From Ignavibacteriota bacterium (GTDB lineage: Bacteria > Bacteroidota > Ignavibacteria > UBA10030): a stretch of DNA of 46,702 nucleotides. The notes below the pieces were generated by a model. The model was not told the origin of the DNA. It ran no database searches and was given only the letters and a program-made list of their open reading frames with translations. This document shows, one piece after another, positions 25,630 to 36,700 of the stretch (positions are counted from its first letter, which is position 1; each line of letters opens with the position of its first letter). The stretch is taken from positions 1-46,702 of the forward strand of contig RPQN01000019.1 of assembly GCA_003819715.1 (NCBI GenBank), read 5' to 3'. Made by a program: the position numbers and the translations under genes.

Positions 25630-27516
25630 TTACGGCAATGGAACCGTCTCCGGGTTTTCAATATTGATCCAATCAAACTGCCGCGGTACAACCGGTGTCG
25701 CAAACATTCTTCCGCCGAAACCAAGAATCCGGAATGTCACCATGGGAAGCGGGGTGAGTTTGATCCGGTCGAGGCGCTCCTGAAAAATAGAAAAGCCCAT
25801 CTGCCGTCCGAGTTTGGCAATAAACATATTCAGGACACCCCTTTGTTTCAGCTTCAGAACCTCGTCTTTCGCTGCGTTGAATCGTGAAGCAAATCCGGTA
25901 TCGCTTGCCTCAAAAGGATTTTTTTTATCAACAAGCTCGAACATCATGGGTTCATGGTGAAGGGTGATCGGACCATATCGTTCGCCTATCTTCATGTTCC
26001 AGGCAATGGTCCCGACCGGCTGACGGCTGAAGATCGGAAAATATTCCGTCAGTCCTCCCGTAACTTTTGCACGCGGATCGTTCGACCATTTTGCGATCGT
26101 CTCCTCAAACGATTTCTTTTGATCCAGATCGCTGATGGCACCGCTCATGTCCGATACCGTCGCTGTTCGCAGTTCGCGGATCCTGACCATCGGCACTGCC
26201 AGAGTCGAATCCCCTTGCTTCATGAACGACCAGATCTCCGCATCGGAACACGTGATGGTATTCCTCATGTCCTGTTTCAACTGCTCTGCCAGAAAATGCT
26301 GGGACCACATTTCTATCTTCCGGCTCACCGCCGGCACCTGATCGAGCTGCCGGTCGATAGCGGTTTGAGACAGGAGCTCCTGCTGAGTCCATATCTTCAA
26401 TTGGGCATTCAATTTTGCAAATATCCGACGCGGTTCACGATCGGTTATTTGAAACCCTGATGATGCCAGCCGATCCAGGACATTCTCCAGTGACCACGAT
26501 TCTTTCCCTGCGACCGCCAATGGTTCATGCAGAGATTGTTCACAGATGCGCCGAACCCGGCGTTCAATATCCGGAGTAATCGTATACACGGAATCCACCG
26601 GTTCTTCCGCCAGAATGGTCGACAGAGATCGGCTGAGCACTCTTATGAATTCCGGCCGTCCGTACCCCTTTTTATCTTTCAGGATTTCATCGAGAAATAT
26701 ATCGAGCCGTTCTTTCTCTTTCCGTGCCCGGAGGATTGTTTCGACCTTATTGAGGATTTGTTCCGGCTGCATTGAAGCGTACCGGGCATTCCGTTTTATC
26801 GACTTGACGGTGATAATATAGAATCCTTCTCCGGCGGACAACACGGGAGAAACCCTCCCCATTTTCAATTGATATGCAGCATCTTCGATCACCGGGTCTG
26901 CTTCACCCCAAATTAACGTCGCCGTATCACGCAGAGCGGAAATGGTTGAATCGATGCGGAGTCGACTGATGCTGTTTGCATTCCTGAGACGCGCTTTGAT
27001 AAACCGGGCTTCCTCTTCTTTCTCAAAGAACAAATACTGGAGCTTCAGCTCACGCTGCGCACGCCATATTCCCAAATCCCGTTCTCGGGATGTCACCGTT
27101 ACTTTTCGGATTATTTCCCGGCGGTACAGCTCATCCCGTGAAAGCATCTTTCGAACATTTGCATTCGCCTGTTCATAGACGGTGTCTTTGTCGAGTTTAC
27201 GTTCGAGCGCCTCTTGAGCGAGCAATTTCTCCGCGATGATGGAATACAGCAGTTCCTGTTTCTCAATATCCTGCTGTGCCTGAACGCGGCCTCCAATACC
27301 GGCCGTCAGTTCATAGCGTTCGATAAATTCAGATTCCGATATAAAGATCTTCCCCGCCTTCGCCACATACGAATCCGTTCCAGAATTCCCCTGGCAATGA
27401 CCGACGGGGACAATCATGAAAGCGCCCAGCGTCAACAAGATCAAGCCGGTCCATCTCCGCCTCTTGCGGCCGCTCTTTGTACAATCGAACGCTCTATGGT
27501 TCTTTATGATCATCAT
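25630..27516 (-). CDS. Parvulin-type (PpiC/SurA-like) peptidyl-prolyl isomerase, periplasmic
   Basis: Signal peptide; SurA-like N-terminal helical region; IRNANS...GEADPVIEDAAYQLKMGRVSPVLSAGEGFYIITVKSI, then a second SWSNDPRAKVTGGLTEYFPIFSRQPVGTIAWNMKIGERYGPITLHHEPMMFELVDKKNP-like rotamase segment. Confidence 0.8.
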   Translation of the reverse strand: MMIIKNHRAFDCTKSGRKRRRWTGLILLTLGAFMIVPVGHCQGNSGTDSYVAKAGKIFISESEFIERYELTAGIGGRVQAQQDIEKQELLYSIIAEKLLAQEALERKLDKDTVYEQANANVRKMLSRDELYRREIIRKVTVTSRERDLGIWRAQRELKLQYLFFEKEEEARFIKARLRNANSISRLRIDSTISALRDTATLIWGEADPVIEDAAYQLKMGRVSPVLSAGEGFYIITVKSIKRNARYASMQPEQILNKVETILRARKEKERLDIFLDEILKDKKGYGRPEFIRVLSRSLSTILAEEPVDSVYTITPDIERRVRRICEQSLHEPLAVAGKESWSLENVLDRLASSGFQITDREPRRIFAKLNAQLKIWTQQELLSQTAIDRQLDQVPAVSRKIEMWSQHFLAEQLKQDMRNTITCSDAEIWSFMKQGDSTLAVPMVRIRELRTATVSDMSGAISDLDQKKSFEETIAKWSNDPRAKVTGGLTEYFPIFSRQPVGTIAWNMKIGERYGPITLHHEPMMFELVDKKNPFEASDTGFASRFNAAKDEVLKLKQRGVLNMFIAKLGRQMGFSIFQERLDRIKLTPLPMVTFRILGFGGRMFATPVVPRQFDWINIENPETVPLP

Positions 27517-27718
27517 GGTATGTATTCCGGCAACTTCACGACCAGAGTCGATTCTAATGTACCGAAATGCAGACGGTTACTCAACGGCATAGATTATGCA
27601 TTTTGCGGTCACCGGTGAGAGGAAACATTGAATTCGTGAAATTGCTTGCACATGGGACTTCAACTCCTTACATTTTTTTAATATCACATACTGTTGAAAC
27701 ACGTCTAACAAGAAATTC

Positions 27719-29689
27719 ATGGCGAACGCTGCATTCTCACGTAAAAAAGCGGTTCTCTTCAGCCTTGTTCCAACGGGCCTTCTTCTGGTACTGCTCGTTG
27801 CGACGGAATTTCTCCTCCGGGTTGCCGTTCCATCACTGGACCATCCTTTCGTTCGCGAAGTCAATGCGGACGGGATCGAATGGGTCCAGATCAACCGGCG
27901 GTATCTCACAAAATATTTTCCTGCAAACCAAATCGTGGTCCCAGAGCTCAGAGCGTCGGTATTCAGAAAAGTGAAGAAGCCGAGTACTTTTCGCATCGTC
28001 TGTCTGGGAAGCTCTTCGATGTTCGGCACCCCGTATGAAATGAACGCAAACATTGCTGCAATCGTCCGGAAGCAGCTCAGACATCTTTCCCCGGAAAAGG
28101 ATATTGAGGTAATCAACTTAGGCGCATCTGCAATAAACAGCAATGTCATCCTCGATCTCTTTAAGCAGTTTATTCGTTTCCAGCCCGATCTCGTTCTCAT
28201 GTATATGGGACACAATGAATTCTACGGCCCTGACGGTGTCGGTGCTTCCTTGCTTCAGCGTGAATTCCCGTCCACCATTCCTTTCATTTATTCTCTTCGC
28301 GATCTGCGGATCTACAGACTGTTCCAAGGACTTCTGACTCCGCATGGAACACCGGACGATCACCAGGAACGGAATCTGATGAAAGTGGTCTCACGAAATA
28401 CCGCCGTTTCTCTCGCATCATCCGATGCCGAACGCGTTCTCAATCTTTTTCAATCTAATCTGGGATCGATCATTCACCTCTGTCAGGACAAACACCTGCC
28501 TCTCATTGTGAGCGACCTGACCTCAAACCTGGATTTTCCGCCATTCCTTTCAGACAGCATCCGGAGTATTCCTCACTGGCAAAATTTCTGCAGCGGCGTC
28601 AGGAACGAATTCCAGCTGGGTTCATTTCATCTCCTTCGCGATACCTTGAGCATCCTCCGGCAGCAGGATTCAACAAATGCATTCGTCAACTACTGGCTCG
28701 GTCAAACCTATCGTAAACTCGGACAGCCTCAAACCGGGCGTTCCATGCTCGTTCTTGCACGGGACAACGATCTCCTGAAATTCCGGGCGCCAACGGCAAT
28801 CAACACCATCATCCGGAAACTTTGTGCATCCAACGAGGTCCCATTTTTTTCTTCCGATTCCCTGTTCGCTTCGCTGAGTCCGGAGGGTATCGCCGGCAGG
28901 AATCTTTTCTGGGAACATCTTCATCCGACCGCTGAAGGCTATTACCGGATTGCGACTCAATTTGTTCATACCATACTCCGCTCAAATTATTTCCCGGGCT
29001 CGATGCGATCCACCTCTTCTCTTCTTCCCTGGAACACCGATTCCTTAAGCATTTGCTGGCTGGACCTTTCGTATGCCGACATTTCCATGCGCAACCTGAC
29101 GACCAACTGGCCGTTCAGTGAATATACGGTCTCATCGGTGGTCATGCAGAATGCCGGTGACCAGCTCCGTCAAATCGCACTTGATACCTATATGTCAAAA
29201 TACTCGTGGAGCGAAGGATGTTACAAGTCCGCATTCGTTCTTCAGCGTTCAGGAAATCTCCGCGCTGCTCAAACAACGTACGAAGCACTGCTCGAGGATT
29301 ATCCCTTCAGTTACTATGCACACTACCTGCTCGGGGTGTTGCACAAAGAATCAAACAACCTTCTAGAATCCATTCATCATTACCGGCGTGCGATCGAGCT
29401 GAACCCGGATTATCCGTATGCACGAATCGATCTCGGCCTGCTCGAAGTGAATCAGGGCAAATTCACGGATGCCGCGCAGGAACTTCAAACGGCCCTCACA
29501 CTTATTGGTGACAAAAATATGGTTGTGGAAAAAGCGACCATTTATTATGGACTGTCCGCAATCTCGGCGAACAACGGCGATATGAACAAGGCCCTCGACT
29601 ATGTGGAACAATCGCTCCAGCTGAATCCCCGCTATGACGCTGCCCGGAATCTCCGCAGCAATCTCCTCAAAGTGATCGGAGCGCATTAA
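27719..29689 (+). CDS. Membrane-anchored SGNH/GDSL-like hydrolase fused to C-terminal TPR repeats
   Basis: N-terminal TM segment; FRIVCLGSSSMFG (block I), NLGASAINS, YMGHNEFYGPDGVG (block III-like), FWEHLHPTAEGYYRIA (Asp-His-like block V), then TPRs (SIHHYRRAIELNPDYPYARIDLGLLEVNQGKFTDAAQEL). Confidence 0.8.
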   Translation: MANAAFSRKKAVLFSLVPTGLLLVLLVATEFLLRVAVPSLDHPFVREVNADGIEWVQINRRYLTKYFPANQIVVPELRASVFRKVKKPSTFRIVCLGSSSMFGTPYEMNANIAAIVRKQLRHLSPEKDIEVINLGASAINSNVILDLFKQFIRFQPDLVLMYMGHNEFYGPDGVGASLLQREFPSTIPFIYSLRDLRIYRLFQGLLTPHGTPDDHQERNLMKVVSRNTAVSLASSDAERVLNLFQSNLGSIIHLCQDKHLPLIVSDLTSNLDFPPFLSDSIRSIPHWQNFCSGVRNEFQLGSFHLLRDTLSILRQQDSTNAFVNYWLGQTYRKLGQPQTGRSMLVLARDNDLLKFRAPTAINTIIRKLCASNEVPFFSSDSLFASLSPEGIAGRNLFWEHLHPTAEGYYRIATQFVHTILRSNYFPGSMRSTSSLLPWNTDSLSICWLDLSYADISMRNLTTNWPFSEYTVSSVVMQNAGDQLRQIALDTYMSKYSWSEGCYKSAFVLQRSGNLRAAQTTYEALLEDYPFSYYAHYLLGVLHKESNNLLESIHHYRRAIELNPDYPYARIDLGLLEVNQGKFTDAAQELQTALTLIGDKNMVVEKATIYYGLSAISANNGDMNKALDYVEQSLQLNPRYDAARNLRSNLLKVIGAH

Positions 29690-29733
29690 TTCGCGCTGTC
29701 CATCCGGAATCCCCTTTGAACCTTGAAATAACA

Positions 29734-29757
29734 AAGGCGGGAATCGCTTCCCGCCTT
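29734..29757. terminator. Candidate bidirectional hairpin terminator between convergent genes
   Basis: AAGGCGGGAA-TCGC-TTCCCGCCTT, perfect 10-bp stem with 4-nt loop between the + gene ending at 29689 and the - gene ending at 29798. Confidence 0.8.
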
Positions 29758-29797
29758 CCTTGAACACATGGATGCAACGATGAAGCAGTTGAACCTC

Positions 29798-32572
29798 TTA
29801 CTTCAACAGAAGCATCTTCTTCGTGCTGACGAATTGTCCAGCATTGATTTGATAGAAATAGACGCCGCTCGAGAGCTTCGAAGCATCAAATGTCACCGAA
29901 TAATTGCCGGAGACCTGCTTCTGATTCACGAGTGTTGCGACCTGCTGACCGATCAGGTTGTAGACATGAAGCGTCACATTCGCATCCTGCGGGATAGAAT
30001 ACCGTATGACCGTCGATGGATTGAACGGATTGGGATAGTTCTGATCCAGCGCAAATGTTTTTGCCACTCCGGCGATCTGTTCAGCAACACCGGTCGGTAT
30101 CTTGTTTGTGAAGTCCCAACGATTGTACTTCCCGGGGTTGATGCTGCCGAACTGAGTATTGAGAGTCGCGGTCGGCTGCGTATCGTCGATATTCTCGAGG
30201 TGATTCAACCCAAACGCAGTTTCATTATCCGAACCGCCGATACCAAACTTAAACACCTGCCCCACCGTGTTGGTGGTCGAATAGGCAATCTGAATGGTAT
30301 AGATGGTGTCATTTGCGACTGCATCACCATGCGTTCCATCATCCCACATTTTATGGTATCGGTTGGTATCCGCCACCATAAAATTATCCCATGCGGCCCA
30401 ACCGCCGGTTGCGGGATCTGCTGCGGGTCCGTTAAATCCGACACCCCATGACTTAATACTGTCCGCCTTGAGTACGGAGCGGGTTCCCTGTATCGCCGCC
30501 AGGCTGTCGCCAGCCTTCAGCTGATAATACGCCGGCCGGAGGTCCACCGTCCACTTCACCGTTACCGCCTTGGAGAGCTTTCGCTGGTTTTCAAAATACG
30601 GCTGACGCCGGGGATCAGACACACTGACGACGTTGTCACTGATGGTCATGGTCTTGGAGGTCATACTGATCTGGCGTCGTTCCTGCTCAGCAGCGACGAG
30701 ACCGGTAAATCCGAAGTTGAAATAATATTCACGGATATCCGTGTTGTTTTTGTGCAGGTAATACTGGTAATCAAGGAATTTGTTCAGGGCACTGACTATT
30801 TTCGTTGTGCCGCTGTACCGGTTGGTCAATCCCTGCCGCACGAGTGTCAGGGTCCGCTGCGAATCAGCCGTCGCAAAGAATCCCGCCTGTACCGTGATCG
30901 TATCGCCGATGGTAAAGCTTTGTTTTTGAATTGCCGTCGTCATATCGACATTAAATGTGATATTGATCGTATCGGCATTTGCGCGCGCGATGGGTTTGTC
31001 ATTGTTGTACCAGACCCATTGCAGCGTCGTATCGGATTTCCCTATCGGAATAGAAAATTGCCGGTTTGGTTTTCCGCCCTGCAATTCATCATTGCCCCAG
31101 TTCCAGCCGATGAGGAATTTATAATCGATTTTCTGTCCGACCGTGACCGCACTCTTTCTGAATTTGAGACGGCCTGAGAAAAACGTGCCCGGAGGAATGG
31201 TATACTGTCCGCCGCCATCGCCCGGAGGAATTTCCTGTTTCAGATAGAACGTGCTTCCCCACGAGAGATCGTCGCCGTCGTTTCCGCCGCCGCGGACGCC
31301 GACAGAATCCTTATCCGCTGCAGTCCAGCCGAACGAGCCGTTATTCATGACGTTCTGCATATTCACACGGAAATACACATTGATGAACGAATCCGGTGCA
31401 GCAGTCCACGGCCTGAAATATTGCGGCTGCGGTGTCTGCGCATTGTTCCAGAATTGAACGGGGAACGTCGTGTCTTTCGCAGCCACGATGTAGTTACGAT
31501 GGCCCTGGTTCAGGAAGCCATCAGAAAGATCTTTTTCCCATCCGCCGCCGCCGATCCTGATTTTGTATTTCAATGTATCGCCGACATTGACCTTGAAGGT
31601 GGTCTTCCAATAGTCGCCGCCGATATTGGTCAGGGCCTTTCCTGAGCCCCAGCCGGTCAGAGCGGTGTCTGCGGAACCCGTGCCGCTGCCCACCAACACG
31701 ACATTATAACTCGAGTTGACGGTATCTGGTACGGTTGCAGTATTGACCACAAATGTGAGGTTTGACGCAGTGGGAGCTGCACTATATTGTGGTGCTGCAG
31801 CCCAATGTGTTGCCACCCGGATTTTATCGATATCTGCGCTCGGTGTTGCAGTACCAGTAGCATTTCCTTGTCTGAATGCCAATCGCGTGATATTCGTAAC
31901 TGGTTCGGCCTGCGTACCAGAATAAAACGATACCGCGTCCGCAGCAGGCATGCCGCCGGTAAGACTTGGATTAATCCATAATCGAGAGGTATCATTCGTC
32001 GCACCATCGACAAATTCATAATCAAATACGACAAGATAGGTTGTCCCTGGCATATATTCCGTGGGTGCCCACGTTGCACTTGGCGAACCAGAAACTCGAA
32101 TACCTAACAGAAAACCATTTGTCGCACCTTTTTTGATACAAAGCCTTCCAACGTATGCGGTTGTATTTTCAGTTGGGAAAAATCCTGAAAAATACTCACC
32201 ACTAGACGAAGTGGTTACAGCAAGCTTTGCGGTATCAACAACGTTGATAAGCATCGCTGCGTACACTGTTCCCGATGTCTGCGATGTAAACTCGCGCATG
32301 ATATCTTCCGCACTTGCAGAAGGAGCCGTGAGTGTAATTTTACCATCATTGGTACCCGGGAAATTATATCCTGTATAGGTCAAATCCCCGGCAGAAACCT
32401 GAATGGCAAGGTTCCCTGCTCCACTAAAGGCAGTCCAGTTTCCCCCGTTGACAACTGTCAATTGTCCAGGAGCGTAATTAAAGTTCTCCTGGAAAAGTAC
32501 CTGTGCTGATGCCGGAACTCCAAAGAGGAGCAGCACCATCAGCACGGTGAAAAATAAAAAAATGTGTTTCAT
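29798..32572 (-). CDS. SusE/F-like starch-binding multidomain protein with T9SS CTD
   Basis: Signal peptide; N-terminal LamG-like region; beta-sandwich repeats (DTLKYKIRIGGGGWEKDLSDGFLNQGHRNYIV; KIDYKFLIGWNWGNDELQGGKPNRQFSIPIGKSDTTLQWVWYNNDKP; YHKMWDDGTHGDAVANDTIYTIQI); CTD FALDQNYPNPFNPSTVIRYSIPQDANVTLHVYNLIGQQVATL...GVYFYQINAGQFVSTKKMLLLK. Confidence 0.85.
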   Translation of the reverse strand: MKHIFLFFTVLMVLLLFGVPASAQVLFQENFNYAPGQLTVVNGGNWTAFSGAGNLAIQVSAGDLTYTGYNFPGTNDGKITLTAPSASAEDIMREFTSQTSGTVYAAMLINVVDTAKLAVTTSSSGEYFSGFFPTENTTAYVGRLCIKKGATNGFLLGIRVSGSPSATWAPTEYMPGTTYLVVFDYEFVDGATNDTSRLWINPSLTGGMPAADAVSFYSGTQAEPVTNITRLAFRQGNATGTATPSADIDKIRVATHWAAAPQYSAAPTASNLTFVVNTATVPDTVNSSYNVVLVGSGTGSADTALTGWGSGKALTNIGGDYWKTTFKVNVGDTLKYKIRIGGGGWEKDLSDGFLNQGHRNYIVAAKDTTFPVQFWNNAQTPQPQYFRPWTAAPDSFINVYFRVNMQNVMNNGSFGWTAADKDSVGVRGGGNDGDDLSWGSTFYLKQEIPPGDGGGQYTIPPGTFFSGRLKFRKSAVTVGQKIDYKFLIGWNWGNDELQGGKPNRQFSIPIGKSDTTLQWVWYNNDKPIARANADTINITFNVDMTTAIQKQSFTIGDTITVQAGFFATADSQRTLTLVRQGLTNRYSGTTKIVSALNKFLDYQYYLHKNNTDIREYYFNFGFTGLVAAEQERRQISMTSKTMTISDNVVSVSDPRRQPYFENQRKLSKAVTVKWTVDLRPAYYQLKAGDSLAAIQGTRSVLKADSIKSWGVGFNGPAADPATGGWAAWDNFMVADTNRYHKMWDDGTHGDAVANDTIYTIQIAYSTTNTVGQVFKFGIGGSDNETAFGLNHLENIDDTQPTATLNTQFGSINPGKYNRWDFTNKIPTGVAEQIAGVAKTFALDQNYPNPFNPSTVIRYSIPQDANVTLHVYNLIGQQVATLVNQKQVSGNYSVTFDASKLSSGVYFYQINAGQFVSTKKMLLLK

Positions 32573-32724
32573 AGATATTTCCTTTCTATGACGACCGTCT
32601 CACGGAACCACGAGTCATGAGAGAGCCTTGTTAATTGATGTGTTTATTAAAAGAAAATGATTTGTTGATGCCTGACTCTTCCCTCCTCCTTTCATCAATA
32701 AACATTTTATACCCCAGTGAAATA

Positions 32725-33780
32725 TTAAAACCTGATTGATACTGCTATCGTATTAAGATTTCCAAAATAACCGAATTTGTTCATGGCATAATCAACTTCC
32801 AACGCCCCCAATCCTTCCAGTGAATAGCGAAATCCGGCTCCGAAGGAGATGCCCTGCTGGTTCGTACTTTGCGCGTATCCTCCGCCGTCCGTCAGGACGG
32901 AGGCATAACCCGAGCGCAGGGAAAGCATATTCATCCACACCACCTCACCGCCAATATTGATGGACGTGTTATTGTCGTTCGGACGCAGCGCATCAACGGC
33001 GACGGTCAACGTGATGTCTTCATTTTTCACGACATCCATTGCCGTCCCGACACGAAAGAGCAGCGGCATCGGCCAGGGATCGGTTTTGAGTTTTCCGACG
33101 AGTGTTTTGTTCGAGCCGGAATGTGCCGGATCGATGTCGATCCGCTGGTATAAATCTTTTCCGTCAAGCGTCATATCACCGCCAAAATTCGACATCGACA
33201 TTCCAAGTCTCATGTTATTAAAGTCGGTCACGAAGAGAAGGCCCAGATCAAACGTCATACTGCTCGCCGATTCGTTCCAGATGCGCTGGCTGACATATTT
33301 TGCGGTTCCGCCGATGGAGAACCGGTCCGTCAACCGGCGCGAATAGGTGAGGCCGATCGCAAGATCATTGGCAGACCACCGCTGGCCGTTGCCGTCCGGG
33401 GCATCGACGGTCGTGACTTCTTCTTCGCCGTAATCGAGCTGCGTGAGACTTACCCCCACGCTGTTCGCCCCGTCAAAATTGACCATGAATCCAAACCAGC
33501 GAAATTTTGATCCGACCAGCCATTCGGAATTTGAGAACACAAATTCCGAATGAGTGGATTGCGAGACTGCTCCCGGATTCCAGAACAGCGACGTGACGTC
33601 TTCAGAAGAGGCCACATAGGCCCCTCCCATGGCGATCGCCCGGGGCCCGACGGCAATGCCAAGAAACTGAGCTGCGGTGGTTCCCACTTTTGATTGCGCC
33701 TGGACGGGAGAGAAGGTCGATGCCGCACCAATCGCAAGAAGGAGAAACCGCTGGAGGTGGTATAAGGTCTTTATTCGCAT
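32725..33780 (-). CDS. PorV/PorQ-family outer-membrane beta-barrel protein
   Basis: Signal peptide; AAQFLGIAVGPRAIAMGGAYVASSEDVTSLFWNPGAVSQ characteristic N-terminus; C-terminal beta strands ending VDYAMNKFGYFGNLNTIAVSIRF. Confidence 0.88.
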   Translation of the reverse strand: MRIKTLYHLQRFLLLAIGAASTFSPVQAQSKVGTTAAQFLGIAVGPRAIAMGGAYVASSEDVTSLFWNPGAVSQSTHSEFVFSNSEWLVGSKFRWFGFMVNFDGANSVGVSLTQLDYGEEEVTTVDAPDGNGQRWSANDLAIGLTYSRRLTDRFSIGGTAKYVSQRIWNESASSMTFDLGLLFVTDFNNMRLGMSMSNFGGDMTLDGKDLYQRIDIDPAHSGSNKTLVGKLKTDPWPMPLLFRVGTAMDVVKNEDITLTVAVDALRPNDNNTSINIGGEVVWMNMLSLRSGYASVLTDGGGYAQSTNQQGISFGAGFRYSLEGLGALEVDYAMNKFGYFGNLNTIAVSIRF

Positions 33781-33788
33781 GGTGTTCT

Positions 33789-36700
33789 CTACTTTATAAT
33801 TGCAAATTTACCGGTCATGGTTCCCGCTGTCGATTCAACCACGTAATAGTACACCCCGTAGGCAACATCGAGATTTTCCTTCGTCTTCACATTCCACGAA
33901 ACAGTTCCGTCTTCGATATTTCCATCATGACGAAGCGTCATAATATGATCACCCCGGGATGTAAATATCTGAATGGATGCCTGGGACGGAACATGGATGA
34001 AGTCAATTTTCCGCTGGCCCCGGCCGCTGGTCACGCCCGGATTCAGGGGCAATTCAAATGTCGACGCCGTGACGTACGGATTGGGCACCACCCTTACCCG
34101 GCGAAGACTGGCTGACGCCGCCGCTTCGTCCACTTTCGCCGGCACAGGAGTAAAGAGGTAATTATCCCCCTGACGGAACGGCTTTGTCGTCTTGATCGAC
34201 AGTTTATCTCCGGCTCCCAGCGCATAAACGGTATCGATCGGATCGTTTTGTTTGTTGGAAAATTTTATATCCCAGGTATAGATGTAATTTCCGAGAGGTT
34301 CTTTTTCCAGGAACACCAGCTCATCCTGAGGAGAAACTTTCCCATTCGCATCGATATCCGCATAAATGAATTTTATGAATGTACTGTCCGTCTCGTTGTA
34401 CACACGGAAATTCACCGGCAGTGCATCGGGCTGAAGATCCGGATCGCCGGTCGATGTGTCGACAATCGAATTTGAGAAAATAATGGAGTAATCACTCGGT
34501 TTCTGGATGCCCTTGTAGAATTTATTTCCCACCTGAACGTTGAGCGGAGTAAATCCAAAGCGATAGGCATCTTTCCCTGTCCATACCGACAATGAATCAA
34601 TGCGCTGCGCCTGCCATTGGTTTCTGAATGAAAGCTGAATGCCGTCGAAAATATCCGCGTCCTTGGCCTCTGAGACGTACGGCGATCCGTAGATATTGGA
34701 ACTGCGATAAACGGGATAATACTGATACGTTATGGTATATCTTCCTGCAGGCATACTCCCGGGAGAGGCGCCCCGGATGTTGCCCCGCAAGGTATCCAGA
34801 ATATAATTCGAAGCCGGAATCGCCGTGCTGGAACTGTTCCTGACGACGACCGATGAACGAACCAGGTTCGTGCGCTCCAGGGTCACGAGCGTGGTATCGA
34901 GCGCGTAAAAGATTTCGGTGATATCGTTCATATCCCTGACGGAATAGAAACTCGTGGTCCGCGTTGCCTCGGTGGAATCAAACGCATCGATCAATCCGTT
35001 GTCGTTGTTGTCAATGCCATCGATCCGCGAATCGAGGAATTCGAGCCGGTATGTATCCCGGGTTATTTTATTGGGATCGAGTACTTCTGAATAAATATCT
35101 CCCGTTCCGTAGTGCACCGTGGCACTCAGCTTTACTCCATTCGGCGGGGGAACATATCCTGCAACCTTCGTATTCGGTACAACAACGGCAACATTGGGGT
35201 CGTGTGTAATTTCTCCGCTCGTGGAAATTGTGACGAACTTTGAATTCTCCGACGGGAAAATGCCGAGGTAATTGTCTCCTTTATCATACGCGACCAGGGC
35301 ATAATAATACCGTCTGCCGTTCTGGACATCATTGTCAACATAACTGTGCTGCAGCCCATTATCGCTTCCCAGATAAAATGCATAACCCGCTGCGACGGTG
35401 AACGCATCTCCGGTTGCCTGAAAATATCCCTGGACTCCATCGACGATATCGACCTGCACCAGCGGACGGTATCCCTGCGGCGATCCCGATCCATCGGTAA
35501 TCGTGTAGATGTCTCTGAAATCCGGATCGGTCGATTTATAAAGTTTGTACCCCTCGAAGTCTTTCGTGAGGAGAACAGGATCCACCGATGCTTCCGCCTT
35601 TCGATCCCAGTAGAGGGTTACCTGTTTGTCGCCGGCGACTGCGGTCAGCGTCGGCTTATCCGGCGGCTGCGGGAATTGATAATTCGCATCGTAGATCTGC
35701 TGAACGGTTTGCTTATTTTTCAGAAGATCGGCAATGTCATCGTCGACGCTGCCGCCTCTGCCGCCGCCGTACACCAGCGCGAGAGAAAATCGTTCTGTCG
35801 AATGAGACAGCAGCGGAAAATAACCTGATCCATAGATAAAATCACCGTCCTCGCCGGCTGTCGGTCTGTTGTTCACGATGGACGCAGGAACATCGAAAAA
35901 TCCCGGAGCGAGATTCGTCCACATCGATTCGTCATCACCCAGACGGACCTGGTTCGACGGCGCAAAGTAATAGAAGTTCGTCAAACCGATCTGATCCGAT
36001 TCGCGGACATCGGTCTTGTCAATGTGCGGTTCGCCGGGCAATCCCGTGTCGTTGCCGTTGGCATCATAGCCGGAGGTCGGAATTCCGTCGCCCTCTCCGA
36101 GATCACCGGTATTGGGAATTCCATCTCTGCCGACATCGTCGTGAGCAATATTCCAATTCGTGTTATTATCGATCAGGTCATTCCGGCGCTCATCGATCAT
36201 GCTGGTCGGGCTTGTCCCATTCCCTGTTATAAAATCGGTGTAATGCAGCGGCCTCGTTTGATCAATGAGGGGAGGATTTGCCGGATTCTTCGAGCGTTTG
36301 AGCTGGCGATAGTGGACATAATAATTCTCATCAATAATGCCGTCGAAATCGTTATCCACGCCGTCGTACGCATTCGGATTGACATAGTCCACCTTGATCG
36401 CGCCAAAGGTCGGATCAATCACGGTCCTCTGCAGCACGTTGCCTTCTGCAACCTTTGTTATTCCGGGTTTGATCCAGGTCGACAATCCCCGGGTGGTGAT
36501 CAGGAGAGAATCTCCAGGAGCGACCGACGGAACCGTATAAAGAAACCTGCTGTAATCATTCCGGATAAGAACCAGCTGCATGCCGGGAGTAATGAGCGTC
36601 GAATCAAAACTTGCCGACGTAAATTTCGGCGTGAGCTGTCCCACGGCGGACGAATCGGCATCGCCGTCGTTGTCAATGCCGTCAAACGGATTGCCCGGAC

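Noticed and set aside
29734-29757. GGGAATCGCTTCCC resembling the LacI-type operator.
   Set aside because: The centre is not palindromic and it is the core of a strong hairpin between convergent genes, so terminator is the better explanation.
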